58,245 nt of DNA from Agrilactobacillus fermenti (GTDB lineage Bacteria > Bacillota > Bacilli > Lactobacillales > Lactobacillaceae), in assembly GCF_021030645.1 (NCBI RefSeq), contig NZ_JACGCJ010000017.1:1-58245 (forward strand). Direction: 5' to 3'. A model generated the notes under the pieces. That model ran no database searches. It worked only from the letters and a program-made list of their open reading frames with translations, and was not told the DNA's origin. Positions 8,233-18,550 of the stretch are shown piece after piece. The first letter of the stretch is position 1, and every line of letters starts with the position of its first letter. Both the position numbers and the translations under genes were made by a program.

Positions 8233-10305
8233 ATGGCTAAAAATTTGGTCATTGTAGAATCACCCTCAAAAGCCAAAACGATAGAAAAATATTTAGGGAA
8301 AAATTATAAAGTTGTTGCCAGCCTAGGACATATTCGGGATCTGCCGAAAAGCCAAATGGGTGTTAACATTGAAAATAACTACGAGCCTAAGTATATCTCT
8401 ATTCGTGGCAAGGGCGATGTTATCAAGGGATTAAAAAAAGAAGCAAAAAAAGCGGATCATGTCTATTTAGCGGCCGATCCAGATCGTGAAGGCGAAGCGA
8501 TTGCTTGGCATTTATCACACCTATTAGACTTAGATCCTAAAGGCAAAAATCGAGTCGTCTTTAATGAAATTACTAAAGACACTGTTAAAAATGCATTTAA
8601 AGAACCACGCAGTATTGATATGAACTTAGTAGATGCGCAGCAAGCTCGGAGAATTTTAGATCGGCTTGTAGGCTATTCGATCAGTCCTATTCTATGGAAG
8701 AAAGTTAAAAAAGGCTTAAGTGCTGGTCGAGTCCAGTCAATTGCTTTGAAACTTATTTTAGATCGTGAAAAAGCAATTAAAGCCTTTGTACCAGAAGAAT
8801 ATTGGACGATTGATAGTGAATTCAAAAAGGGTCAAAAGAAGTTTAAAGCTGCTTTTTACGGCTTGAAAAATAAGAAAAAAGCTTTACCTAATAATGACAC
8901 TGTCCAAGAAATTTTAGGACAGATCGATCGAAAAGCGGACTTTGATATTACTAAGGTTTTGCGTAGAGAACGAAAACGTTATCCGGCAGCGCCCTTTACG
9001 ACGAGTTCGCTGCAGCAAGAAGCTAATCGACGATTAAACTTCAAAACGCGGAAAACAATGATGGTTGCCCAGCAATTATATGAAGGTATCAACTTGGGCG
9101 GCCGTCAAGGCACGGTAGGTTTAATTACCTATATGCGGACAGATTCAACGCGGATTTCCACTGTAGCGAAACATGAAGCTTCTCAGTATATTCATGAGGC
9201 CTATGGTGAAGCCTATGCGGCGGTGAAAATCCGTAAGACTAAAAATCCTGAAGGGGCACAAGATGCCCATGAAGCGATTCGACCAAGCTCCGTCATGCGG
9301 ACACCAGAAAGTCTGAAAGATGTATTGAGCAAAGACCAAATGAAATTGTATCGATTAATTTGGTCAAGATTCGTTGCCAGTCAAATGACACCGGCAGTTC
9401 TAGATACAATGACTGTAACTATTATGCAAAATGAAGTCACCTTTAGAGCAAATGGGTCAAAAATGAAATTTCCTGGTTTTACAAAGCTATATGTCCAAAC
9501 AGGAGATGAATCTAAAGACAACGAACTGCCTGATTTAAATGAGGGCGATAAAGTCAAGCTGACCAAAACTGATCCAGCCCAGCATTTTACGCAGCCACCA
9601 GCTCGATATAGTGAAGCAAGTCTTGTCAAATCGTTGGAAGAAAATGGTGTTGGGCGGCCATCTACTTATGCACCAACCATTGATACCATACAGCGCCGGT
9701 ATTACGTGCGTTTGAATGGTAAAAGTTTTGAACCGACAGAATTAGGTGAGATCGTTGATGAATTGATCGAGGACTTTTTCCCTGACATCGTTAACGTTGA
9801 TTTTACCGCTAAGTTGGAGGATGAACTGGACGAGATCGAGGAAGGCCAGCAACAATGGGTCAAAGTTGTCGACCAGTATTATCAACCGTTTTCTAAAGAA
9901 GTTGCACAAGCAGAAGATAAAATTGAAAAAATCCAAATTAAAGATGAACCAGCGGGTTTTGACTGTGATATCTGTGGCGCACCGATGGTGATCAAGATGG
10001 GCCGCTATGGTAAATTTTATGCCTGCAGCCGTTTTCCAGATTGTCGGAATACTAAAGCGATTACCAAGGAAATCGGTGTGATTTGTCCTAAATGCCATGA
10101 AGGTCAGGTTATTGAACGTAAGTCTAAGAAAAACCGGATTTTTTATGGCTGCTCCCGCTATCCCGATTGTGATTTTGTATCATGGGATAAACCGGTTGGG
10201 CGTGATTGTCCAAAATGTGGGCACTTCTTGGTAGATAAGAAAGTTAAAGGTGGGCATCAAGTCCTCTGTCCAAATGGGGATTACGAAGAGCAATTACAAA
10301 AATAA
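8233..10305 (+). CDS. topA: DNA topoisomerase I
   Basis: A 690-residue type IA topoisomerase that relaxes negative supercoils. The TOPRIM domain (residues 1-115) has the metal-binding DPDREGEA. The active tyrosine is Tyr300 in [10 protein letters not shown]. The C-terminus holds zinc-ribbon repeats: two full CxxC...C-C units (from about residues 577 and 617) and a third degenerate one. The frame extends upstream to 8194, but ATG at 8233 follows a GAGAGGAG site and gives the universal start [10 protein letters not shown]. It has its own promoter and is followed by a terminator at 10326. Confidence 0.97.
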   Translation: MAKNLVIVESPSKAKTIEKYLGKNYKVVASLGHIRDLPKSQMGVNIENNYEPKYISIRGKGDVIKGLKKEAKKADHVYLAADPDREGEAIAWHLSHLLDLDPKGKNRVVFNEITKDTVKNAFKEPRSIDMNLVDAQQARRILDRLVGYSISPILWKKVKKGLSAGRVQSIALKLILDREKAIKAFVPEEYWTIDSEFKKGQKKFKAAFYGLKNKKKALPNNDTVQEILGQIDRKADFDITKVLRRERKRYPAAPFTTSSLQQEANRRLNFKTRKTMMVAQQLYEGINLGGRQGTVGLITYMRTDSTRISTVAKHEASQYIHEAYGEAYAAVKIRKTKNPEGAQDAHEAIRPSSVMRTPESLKDVLSKDQMKLYRLIWSRFVASQMTPAVLDTMTVTIMQNEVTFRANGSKMKFPGFTKLYVQTGDESKDNELPDLNEGDKVKLTKTDPAQHFTQPPARYSEASLVKSLEENGVGRPSTYAPTIDTIQRRYYVRLNGKSFEPTELGEIVDELIEDFFPDIVNVDFTAKLEDELDEIEEGQQQWVKVVDQYYQPFSKEVAQAEDKIEKIQIKDEPAGFDCDICGAPMVIKMGRYGKFYACSRFPDCRNTKAITKEIGVICPKCHEGQVIERKSKKNRIFYGCSRYPDCDFVSWDKPVGRDCPKCGHFLVDKKVKGGHQVLCPNGDYEEQLQK

Positions 10306-10325
10306 TCAAATCAGTATCAACAACG

Positions 10326-10364
10326 AACTAATGTTAGGTGATCTAGCCTAAGGTTAGTTTTTTT
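10326..10364 (+). terminator. Terminator after topA
   Basis: A 13-bp stem, AACTAATGTTAGG with CCTAAGGTTAGTT and one mismatched step, has an 8-base loop and is followed by a T run. Confidence 0.85.
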
Positions 10365-10471
10365 ACTTAAAAAAGTATATTTGTAATCGCATGCATTCTC
10401 TAAATATTTTTGATATGATATAATTTCACGGAGATATATTCATAAAAAAAGAGAGTTAGGCGGGGATTCGT

Positions 10472-11803
10472 ATGACAGCAAAACCTTTTGTGAACGTTAT
10501 CGGTGCTGGCTTAGCAGGTAGTGAAGCTGCTTGGCAAATTGCGAGCCGTGGCGTTAATGTTAAATTGTATGAAATGCGTCCAGTAACAACGACGCCAGCC
10601 CATCATACGGGAAATTTTGCGGAGTTAGTTTGTACCAACTCACTGCGCGCAAATCAAATTAGTAATGCATCCGGTCTATTAAAAGAAGAAATGCGACATT
10701 TGAACTCCATTGTGATGCAGTCTGCAGATCATAATAGTGTCCCTGCTGGTGGCGCATTGGCCGTTGATCGAGAGCCTTTTTCACAAGAGATCACAGCTAA
10801 ATTAAGAAGTTTGCCTAACATTGAGGTTATTAATGAAGAATTAAATGATTTTCCTGAAGGCATCACTGTTGTCGCAACTGGTCCGTTGACTGCAAGTGGT
10901 CTAGCCCATAGAATTGAAACGCTAAACGGGTCAGATGGTTTGTACTTTTATGATGCCGCTGCACCAATCTTAGATGGCCAGACGATCGACCGGGACAAAG
11001 TTTACTTAAAATCACGTTATGACAAGGGCGAAGCTGCTTATCTAAATTGTCCAATGGATAAAGCCGAGTTTGAAGCTTTCTATGACGCTTTGATCCATGC
11101 GGAAGTAGCTGAGAGTCATGACTTTGAAAAAGAAAACTATTTTGAGGGTTGCATGCCGATTGAAGTAATGGCTAAGCGCGGTATTAAAACAATGCTCTTT
11201 GGGCCCATGAAACCAGTTGGTCTGGAGGATCCCAAAACTGGTAAGCGGCCATATGCTGTGATTCAATTACGGCAGGATAATGCCGCTGCGAGCCTATATA
11301 ATATTGTTGGTTTTCAAACCCATCTAAAATGGGGAGAGCAAAAACGTGTTTTCCGAATGATTCCAGGGTTAGAGAACGTTCAAATTGTGCGTTATGGGGT
11401 CATGCATCGTAATACTTTTATGAAGTCACCGGAAGTATTACAGCAAAGTTATCAATCTAAAAAACAAGCTGGTCTATTTTTTGCCGGCCAAATGACAGGT
11501 GTGGAAGGCTACGTTGAATCAACTGCAAGTGGCTTAGTTGCCGGTATCAATGCTGCTAATTTAGCCCTTGGAAAAGACCTCCAAATTTTTCCAGAAGAAA
11601 CAATGATGGGGGCAATGGCTTATTATATTACCCATACAGCTGCCAAGCATTTTCAACCCATCAATGCTAACTTTGGTATCATGCCACCACTCGCGCAGAA
11701 GATTCGAGATAAAAAGGAACGTAATTTAGCCTTAGCTAACCGTGCATTGGATCATTTGGATGACTTTATTCAAGTACATTTAGATCAGTCAATATCCGTC
11801 TGA
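10472..11803 (+). CDS. trmFO: Methylenetetrahydrofolate-tRNA-(uracil-5-)-methyltransferase TrmFO
   Basis: A 443-residue flavoprotein (formerly Gid) that makes 5-methyluridine at position 54 of tRNA using methylene-tetrahydrofolate as carbon donor. The FAD-binding motif GAGLAGSEA is at residues 11-19. CTNSLRA with a conserved cysteine is near residue 53, and the [12 protein letters not shown] segment near 355 is also typical. A TATAAT with upstream TGA (10416-10424) looks like an extended -10 promoter. The ATG follows AGGCGGGG. The position between topA and xerC is conserved in Firmicutes. Confidence 0.96.
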   Translation: MTAKPFVNVIGAGLAGSEAAWQIASRGVNVKLYEMRPVTTTPAHHTGNFAELVCTNSLRANQISNASGLLKEEMRHLNSIVMQSADHNSVPAGGALAVDREPFSQEITAKLRSLPNIEVINEELNDFPEGITVVATGPLTASGLAHRIETLNGSDGLYFYDAAAPILDGQTIDRDKVYLKSRYDKGEAAYLNCPMDKAEFEAFYDALIHAEVAESHDFEKENYFEGCMPIEVMAKRGIKTMLFGPMKPVGLEDPKTGKRPYAVIQLRQDNAAASLYNIVGFQTHLKWGEQKRVFRMIPGLENVQIVRYGVMHRNTFMKSPEVLQQSYQSKKQAGLFFAGQMTGVEGYVESTASGLVAGINAANLALGKDLQIFPEETMMGAMAYYITHTAAKHFQPINANFGIMPPLAQKIRDKKERNLALANRALDHLDDFIQVHLDQSISV

Positions 11804-11815
11804 AGTCCTTTTCAT

Positions 11816-11865
11816 CCCCGCTTAGCTTGTGGTAAGCTTAATTAGACAAGCTGAGGGGGACTTTT
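11816..11865 (+). terminator. Hairpin between trmFO and xerC covering the xerC ribosome site
   Basis: CCCCGCTTAGCTTGT (11816-11830) pairs with ACAAGCTGAGGGGG (11846-11859), with one bulge and one wobble. ACTTTTT and the xerC ATG at 11867 follow directly. It looks like a terminator for trmFO, but its 3' arm contains the GAGGGG ribosome site of xerC, so it could also limit xerC translation. Confidence 0.6.
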
Positions 11866-11866
11866 T

Positions 11867-12772
11867 ATGTTTGAACTATCTTGGCTGGAAAAATTTGTTG
11901 GTTTTCTCCAATTTGAACGCCATTATTCAGATAAAACAATAGCGGCTTATCAGCTGGATATTAAACAATTTATGCAAATTGTAACGATCAATGATCACGC
12001 CAAATCATTCAAAAAAATCGATGGTTTAGACGTGACTAGTTATTTAGAAACATTAGATCAGAAACAACTTTCACCAAATAGTATTGCCCGTAAGGTATCT
12101 AGCTTGAGAACATTTTATCATTTTCTAAACGAAAACGATTATACTCAGCTGACGCCATTTACAGGCATCATCACAAAAAAGAAGCAAAAACGCTTACCTG
12201 AATTCTTTTATCCCAAAGAAATGATGGTATTATTACAGTCTACTCAAGGAGAAACTTTTGCGGACAAGCGTGACCGCGCTTTAATTGAACTGCTTTACGC
12301 AACAGGTATGCGTGCGAGTGAATGTGTTCAATTAACTTTACCACAGCTTGATTGGCAGAATCAGATCGTACTCATCCACGGTAAAGGCAATAAGGATCGT
12401 TATGTGCCCTTTGGAAGATATGCGAAAGCTGCTTTGCTGACTTATCGAACTGTTAGAGATAGTAAAGTGGCTAATCTTGAAACAACGCATGACTTTGTTT
12501 TCATTAATCAACGTGGGCAACCTTTAACGACGCGTGGTTTAGAATATATTTTAGATCAGCGGATCAAACATACCTCGTTGACATCTGGAATCCATCCACA
12601 CATGATTCGGCATACATTTGCGACACAGATGTTAGAAAATGGTGCAGATATGCGAACGGTTCAAGAGTTGTTAGGACATGCAAGTTTGGCAACGACTCAA
12701 ATTTATACGCATGTGACAATGACGCATCTACAAAAGGACTACCGTAAATATTTTCCCCGAGCAACGGACTGA
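11867..12772 (+). CDS. xerC: Tyrosine recombinase XerC
   Basis: A 301-residue tyrosine recombinase of the XerC/CodV type that resolves chromosome dimers at dif with a partner Xer protein. The N-terminal SAM-like DNA-binding domain covers about residues 1-95. In the catalytic domain the arginine is in YATGMRASE, the HxxR pair in HMIRHTFAT, the next histidine in LGHASLATTQ, and the nucleophilic tyrosine in IYTHV near residue 284. The position directly before hslVU matches the Bacillus codVWX order. Translation may be damped by the hairpin at 11816. Confidence 0.94.
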   Translation: MFELSWLEKFVGFLQFERHYSDKTIAAYQLDIKQFMQIVTINDHAKSFKKIDGLDVTSYLETLDQKQLSPNSIARKVSSLRTFYHFLNENDYTQLTPFTGIITKKKQKRLPEFFYPKEMMVLLQSTQGETFADKRDRALIELLYATGMRASECVQLTLPQLDWQNQIVLIHGKGNKDRYVPFGRYAKAALLTYRTVRDSKVANLETTHDFVFINQRGQPLTTRGLEYILDQRIKHTSLTSGIHPHMIRHTFATQMLENGADMRTVQELLGHASLATTQIYTHVTMTHLQKDYRKYFPRATD

Positions 12773-12807
12773 ATAAAAATTAACGATAATAACGACGGAG
12801 GTTCATT

Positions 12808-13338
12808 ATGACAACAATTGTTGCAGTAAGACATGACAATAAGACAGCTATTGCAGGTGATGGTCAAGTAACTATGGCTGAAAAGTTTATTATGAAGGGT
12901 ACGGCGCAAAAGGTACGGCGAATTTACAATAATCAAGTAATCATTGGATTTGCAGGTGGTGTGGCCGATGCTTTTACGTTGACTGACTGGTTTGAAAAAA
13001 AGTTAGAGTCTTATTCTGGAGATTTAAAACGTTCCGCAGTGGAATTGGCACAAGATTGGCGTAAGGATCCCACCTTACAAAAATTAGAAGCTTTGATGAT
13101 CGCGATGGATAAGGAAAATTTGCTGGTAATTTCTGGTAATGGTGAAGTGATTGACCCTGATGATAATGTTGTGGCTATTGGTTCTGGTGGCAATTTTGCT
13201 CAGGCAGCAGCAATTGCAATGAATCATCATGCTAAAGACATGTCTGCTAAAGAAATTGCTATTGAAGCTATTAACATTGCTGCTGATATCGATATTTTTA
13301 CCAATCATAATGTCATCGCGGATGATTTTGAGGAGTAG
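12808..13338 (+). CDS. hslV: HslV, proteolytic subunit of the HslUV protease
   Basis: A 176-residue proteasome-beta-like peptidase. After Met removal the N-terminal threonine of TTIVAVRH is the expected nucleophile, unlike the serine of Bacillus CodW. GDGQVT near residue 17, the lysine in FIMKGTAQKVR and the GSGGNFA segment are typical. It forms a double hexamer that degrades proteins fed by HslU. A CGGAGG site precedes the ATG. The stop overlaps the hslU start by one base (TAGTG), which implies coupled translation and matched amounts. Confidence 0.96.
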   Translation: MTTIVAVRHDNKTAIAGDGQVTMAEKFIMKGTAQKVRRIYNNQVIIGFAGGVADAFTLTDWFEKKLESYSGDLKRSAVELAQDWRKDPTLQKLEALMIAMDKENLLVISGNGEVIDPDDNVVAIGSGGNFAQAAAIAMNHHAKDMSAKEIAIEAINIAADIDIFTNHNVIADDFEE

Positions 13339-14753
13339 TGAAAAAGTTGGACGAATTAAATAAAACACCTAAAGAAATAGTTGCTGAATTAGACCATTAC
13401 ATCGTGGGCCAAAACGAAGCCAAAAAAGCGGTTGCTATTGCCTTATATAATCGTTATCGTCGTATGCAGTTACCAGCGGACATGCAACAAGAGATCACCC
13501 CTAAAAATCTTTTAATGATCGGCCCAACCGGTGTTGGTAAAACTGAGATTGCACGTCGTTTGGCTAAAATTGTCAACGCGCCCTTTGTTAAGGTTGAAGC
13601 AACCAAATTTACAGAAGTCGGTTATGTCGGCCGAGATGTCGAATCTATGGTCCGTGATTTGGTGGATGTGGCAGTACGTATTGAAGAAGATATTCAGTTC
13701 AAAAGAGTTCGTGCCACTGCTGCAGCTGCAGCCGATAAGCGTTTAGTGAAATTACTCGTACCCGGCATTAAAAAAGAACAACGTCAAAACGGCTTTCAAG
13801 AAATGATGAATATGTTCAATAACTTGCAATCGGGTAATGAACAAGTGCCGCAAGAACCTGAAGAAGAAGTTACTGATGAGATTCGCGATCAGCGCTTATC
13901 CGTTAAAGAACAATTGGACAAGGGATTGTTAGAAGATCGTGATGTTACGATTACCATGGATGAGCCTAAAAAAGTTAGTCCGATGAATGATATGATGGGG
14001 CAAATGGGCGTAGATATGGGTGACATGTTGGGCTCAATGATGCCGAAACGTCAAATTCAACGAACATTGCCAGTTAAAGAGGCTCGAGAGATTTTGATTC
14101 AGCAAGAGGCTGATAAATTAGTCAATCACGATGATATTTATCAAGATGCGATTGAGCGTGCAGAAGCTTCAGGAATTATTTTTATTGATGAAATCGATAA
14201 AATTACTGCTGGACAAAAACAAAGTTCTGGTGAAGTTTCACGTGAAGGTGTCCAACGGGACATTTTGCCAATCGTGGAGGGTTCTCAGATCAGTACGAAA
14301 TATGGTGCCATCAATACCGATCATATTCTGTTTATTGCTTCTGGCGCTTTTGCGGAATCTAAACCAAGCGATTTAATTGCCGAATTACAGGGCCGTTTCC
14401 CAATTCGAGTTGAATTAAATGATTTAACAGAAGCTGACTTTGTCCGAATCTTAACTGAACCAGATAATGCCTTATTAAAACAATATATGGCATTAACAGG
14501 CGTAGATGGTGTTAAGTTGACCTTCACCAAAGAAGCTGTTCAAAAAATTGCCGCTACGGCATTTGAAGTCAATCATGGGACGGACAATATTGGGGCACGT
14601 CGCTTGGCAACAATTCTTGAAAAACTTCTTGAAGAAGTGTTGTTTGAGGGCCCTGATATGCAAATGGGTGACATTACAATTACTGAAAAGTATGTTGATG
14701 ATCGAATTGGTGATATTATCAAGAATAAAGATATGACGCGTTATATTCTTTAA
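13338..14753 (+). CDS. hslU: HslU, ATPase subunit of the HslUV protease
   Basis: A 471-residue AAA+ unfoldase. Walker A is GPTGVGKT (residues 62-69), the GYVGRDVE pore loop is near 95, and Walker B is IIFIDEID near 277. The intermediate domain in between includes a methionine-rich stretch around residues 212-236. The C-terminal DIIKNKDMTRYIL is the usual end that docks into HslV. The start is GTG overlapping the hslV stop, with GAGGAG before it. In Bacillus codY follows hslU; here the next gene is an aldose epimerase-like gene. Confidence 0.97.
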   Translation: MKKLDELNKTPKEIVAELDHYIVGQNEAKKAVAIALYNRYRRMQLPADMQQEITPKNLLMIGPTGVGKTEIARRLAKIVNAPFVKVEATKFTEVGYVGRDVESMVRDLVDVAVRIEEDIQFKRVRATAAAAADKRLVKLLVPGIKKEQRQNGFQEMMNMFNNLQSGNEQVPQEPEEEVTDEIRDQRLSVKEQLDKGLLEDRDVTITMDEPKKVSPMNDMMGQMGVDMGDMLGSMMPKRQIQRTLPVKEAREILIQQEADKLVNHDDIYQDAIERAEASGIIFIDEIDKITAGQKQSSGEVSREGVQRDILPIVEGSQISTKYGAINTDHILFIASGAFAESKPSDLIAELQGRFPIRVELNDLTEADFVRILTEPDNALLKQYMALTGVDGVKLTFTKEAVQKIAATAFEVNHGTDNIGARRLATILEKLLEEVLFEGPDMQMGDITITEKYVDDRIGDIIKNKDMTRYIL

Positions 14754-14788
14754 AGTAAACGTGTTGTTAATGTTTCGGAGGGGTTTGT

Positions 14789-15670
14789 ATGGTCACGATC
14801 GAAAATGATTTCATTCGTGCTGAGGTTAGTGAACACGGTGCGGAATTACAGAGTTTATGGAATAAAACAGCAGAGATAGAACATCTATGGCAAGGTGACC
14901 CTAAAATATGGGGCCGAAAAGCGCCAGTGCTTTTTCCAATTGTTGGTAAGTTAAAAGATGATCAGTATACTTATCAAGGACAAACTTATCATATGACACA
15001 GCATGGCTTTGCCCGCGATCAAGATTTTGAAATTGTTGCTAAATCTGATACAGAAATCATTTTTGAATTACGTGATAATGCTGAAACTCGAAAAATGTAT
15101 CCATTTGCTTTTAAACTAACGATCCGCTATGCACTGATCAACAACTTATTGAAGGTACGCTATCGGGTTGAGAACCCGAGCGATGATGCTTTACTGTATT
15201 ATTCAGTTGGTGGTCATCCCGGGTTTAAAGTCCCTTTTATAGCCGATACTAAATTTACGGATTATTTTTTGAATTTTTCACCTCGTAAATCTCGAATTCG
15301 AGTACCATTAGGTGCTTCTGGTTTGATCGATTTTTCAGCACGTACCTTGGCTGCGACGGATGCTGATATTGCTTTATCGCATGATTTATTCAAAGATGAT
15401 GCGCTAATTTATGAATTATTGGGCAAGGGAGATACTTTCCGGATTAAAACGGAGCAATCCGAGCATTATTTGGAGTTGATGGTTAACGAGGGCCCCTATG
15501 TTGGTGTGTGGTCAGCGTACCCTACGCAAGGTGATTTTGTTTGTATTGAACCTTGGTGGGGCATTGCTGACGGCGTGAATAGTGATGGCGATTTGACGCA
15601 TAAAGTTGGGATTCGAAAATTAACACCGCACGAGCACTATACTGCTCGTTATCGCATTGCTTTATTTTGA
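14789..15670 (+). CDS. Aldose 1-epimerase family protein (LacX/YphB-like)
   Basis: A 293-residue protein of the galactose mutarotase-like fold. GAELQSLW near residue 18, WGRKAPVLFPIVGKL near 48, the histidine in QHGFAR near 72, GGHPGFKVP near 140 and the C-terminal EPWWGIAD region match the LacX-like branch. The substrate is likely a sugar or sugar phosphate and cannot be named from sequence. An AGGGG site precedes the ATG, 35 bases after hslU, so it may be co-transcribed with hslVU. A bidirectional terminator separates it from plsY. Confidence 0.85.
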   Translation: MVTIENDFIRAEVSEHGAELQSLWNKTAEIEHLWQGDPKIWGRKAPVLFPIVGKLKDDQYTYQGQTYHMTQHGFARDQDFEIVAKSDTEIIFELRDNAETRKMYPFAFKLTIRYALINNLLKVRYRVENPSDDALLYYSVGGHPGFKVPFIADTKFTDYFLNFSPRKSRIRVPLGASGLIDFSARTLAATDADIALSHDLFKDDALIYELLGKGDTFRIKTEQSEHYLELMVNEGPYVGVWSAYPTQGDFVCIEPWWGIADGVNSDGDLTHKVGIRKLTPHEHYTARYRIALF

Positions 15671-15688
15671 AAATAATTAGAATGATAT

Positions 15689-15745
15689 AAATAAAGAAGC
15701 TGATAAGTTTAAGGTAGCCACACCTTAGATCAGCTTCTTTATTTT
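15689..15745. terminator. Bidirectional terminator between the epimerase-like gene and plsY
   Basis: A 16-bp outer stem (AAATAAAGAAGCTGAT with ATCAGCTTCTTTATTT) plus an inner AAGGT/ACCTT pairing has T runs on both sides. It serves the two convergent genes. Confidence 0.88.
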
Positions 15746-15762
15746 GATATGCTTTATTCAAG

Positions 15763-16386
15763 TCAAGGTTCACTATGACGTTTTCTTAATAGGTAAACTA
15801 GACCAAAGGGGACAATGCTTTCGTTACCATTTTTGATTCGAATGATGTTAGCTCGATGCCGATAAATCAATAAAGCGGCTAATAAAGCAAGAAAGCCGGT
15901 CATTAGATAGTCTTTAAACAATAATGACGTTAATACAACAAAAACCGAGCCCACAATACTAGCAACAGAAACCATGCTGCTAAGCAAAACAATAATTAAA
16001 AAAATTAAAATAGCGATCAAAAAGAATTTGGGATTATAGCCTAATAAAACGCCAGCGCTTGTTGCCACAGCCTTACCACCGCTAAATCTCAAGTAAATAG
16101 AGTAGCAATGGCCAATAACTGCTAAAATGCCGGAGATCAGTAACAAATAATGTGCGTGGTAGCCGCCGAAAATAGGCAATAATGTACCCAGAGTGCCTTT
16201 TAAAATATCCAGTATTAAAACAATTGTGCCGGGTATTTTACCTAGTACGCGAAAAGTATTAGTTGTACCAATATTTCCGCTGCCATACTGGCGAATATCC
16301 TTTTGATAGAAAAGTTTACCGATTATCACACCCGATGGGATTGAACCTAACAAATATGATAGAATAAACAACAGTGCAATTTTCAT
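15763..16386 (-). CDS. plsY: Glycerol-3-phosphate acyltransferase PlsY
   Basis: A 207-residue integral membrane enzyme that moves the acyl group from acyl-phosphate to glycerol 3-phosphate, the first step of phosphatidic acid synthesis. The three family motifs are present: LLGSIPSGV near residue 12, GSGNIGTTN near 36, and FSGGKAVATSAGV near 105. It has five or so membrane helices. It is divergent from parE across 139 bases, as in many Firmicutes. An AGGAGGT site lies before the ATG. Confidence 0.95.
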   Translation of the reverse strand: MKIALLFILSYLLGSIPSGVIIGKLFYQKDIRQYGSGNIGTTNTFRVLGKIPGTIVLILDILKGTLGTLLPIFGGYHAHYLLLISGILAVIGHCYSIYLRFSGGKAVATSAGVLLGYNPKFFLIAILIFLIIVLLSSMVSVASIVGSVFVVLTSLLFKDYLMTGFLALLAALLIYRHRANIIRIKNGNESIVPFGLVYLLRKRHSEP

Positions 16387-16519
16387 CGTTACCTCCTAGT
16401 GTTCTGCTATATTGTAGCATGTACTTTTCTGAAAATAAATTTAGACTTGAATTTTTAAAGATATTTACGTAAGCTATTAATGTTACGGGAATATATGTTC
16501 CCTTTTTGAGAAGGAGTAG

Positions 16520-18541
<2,022 letters not shown>

Positions 18542-18550
18542 GTGAAATAG

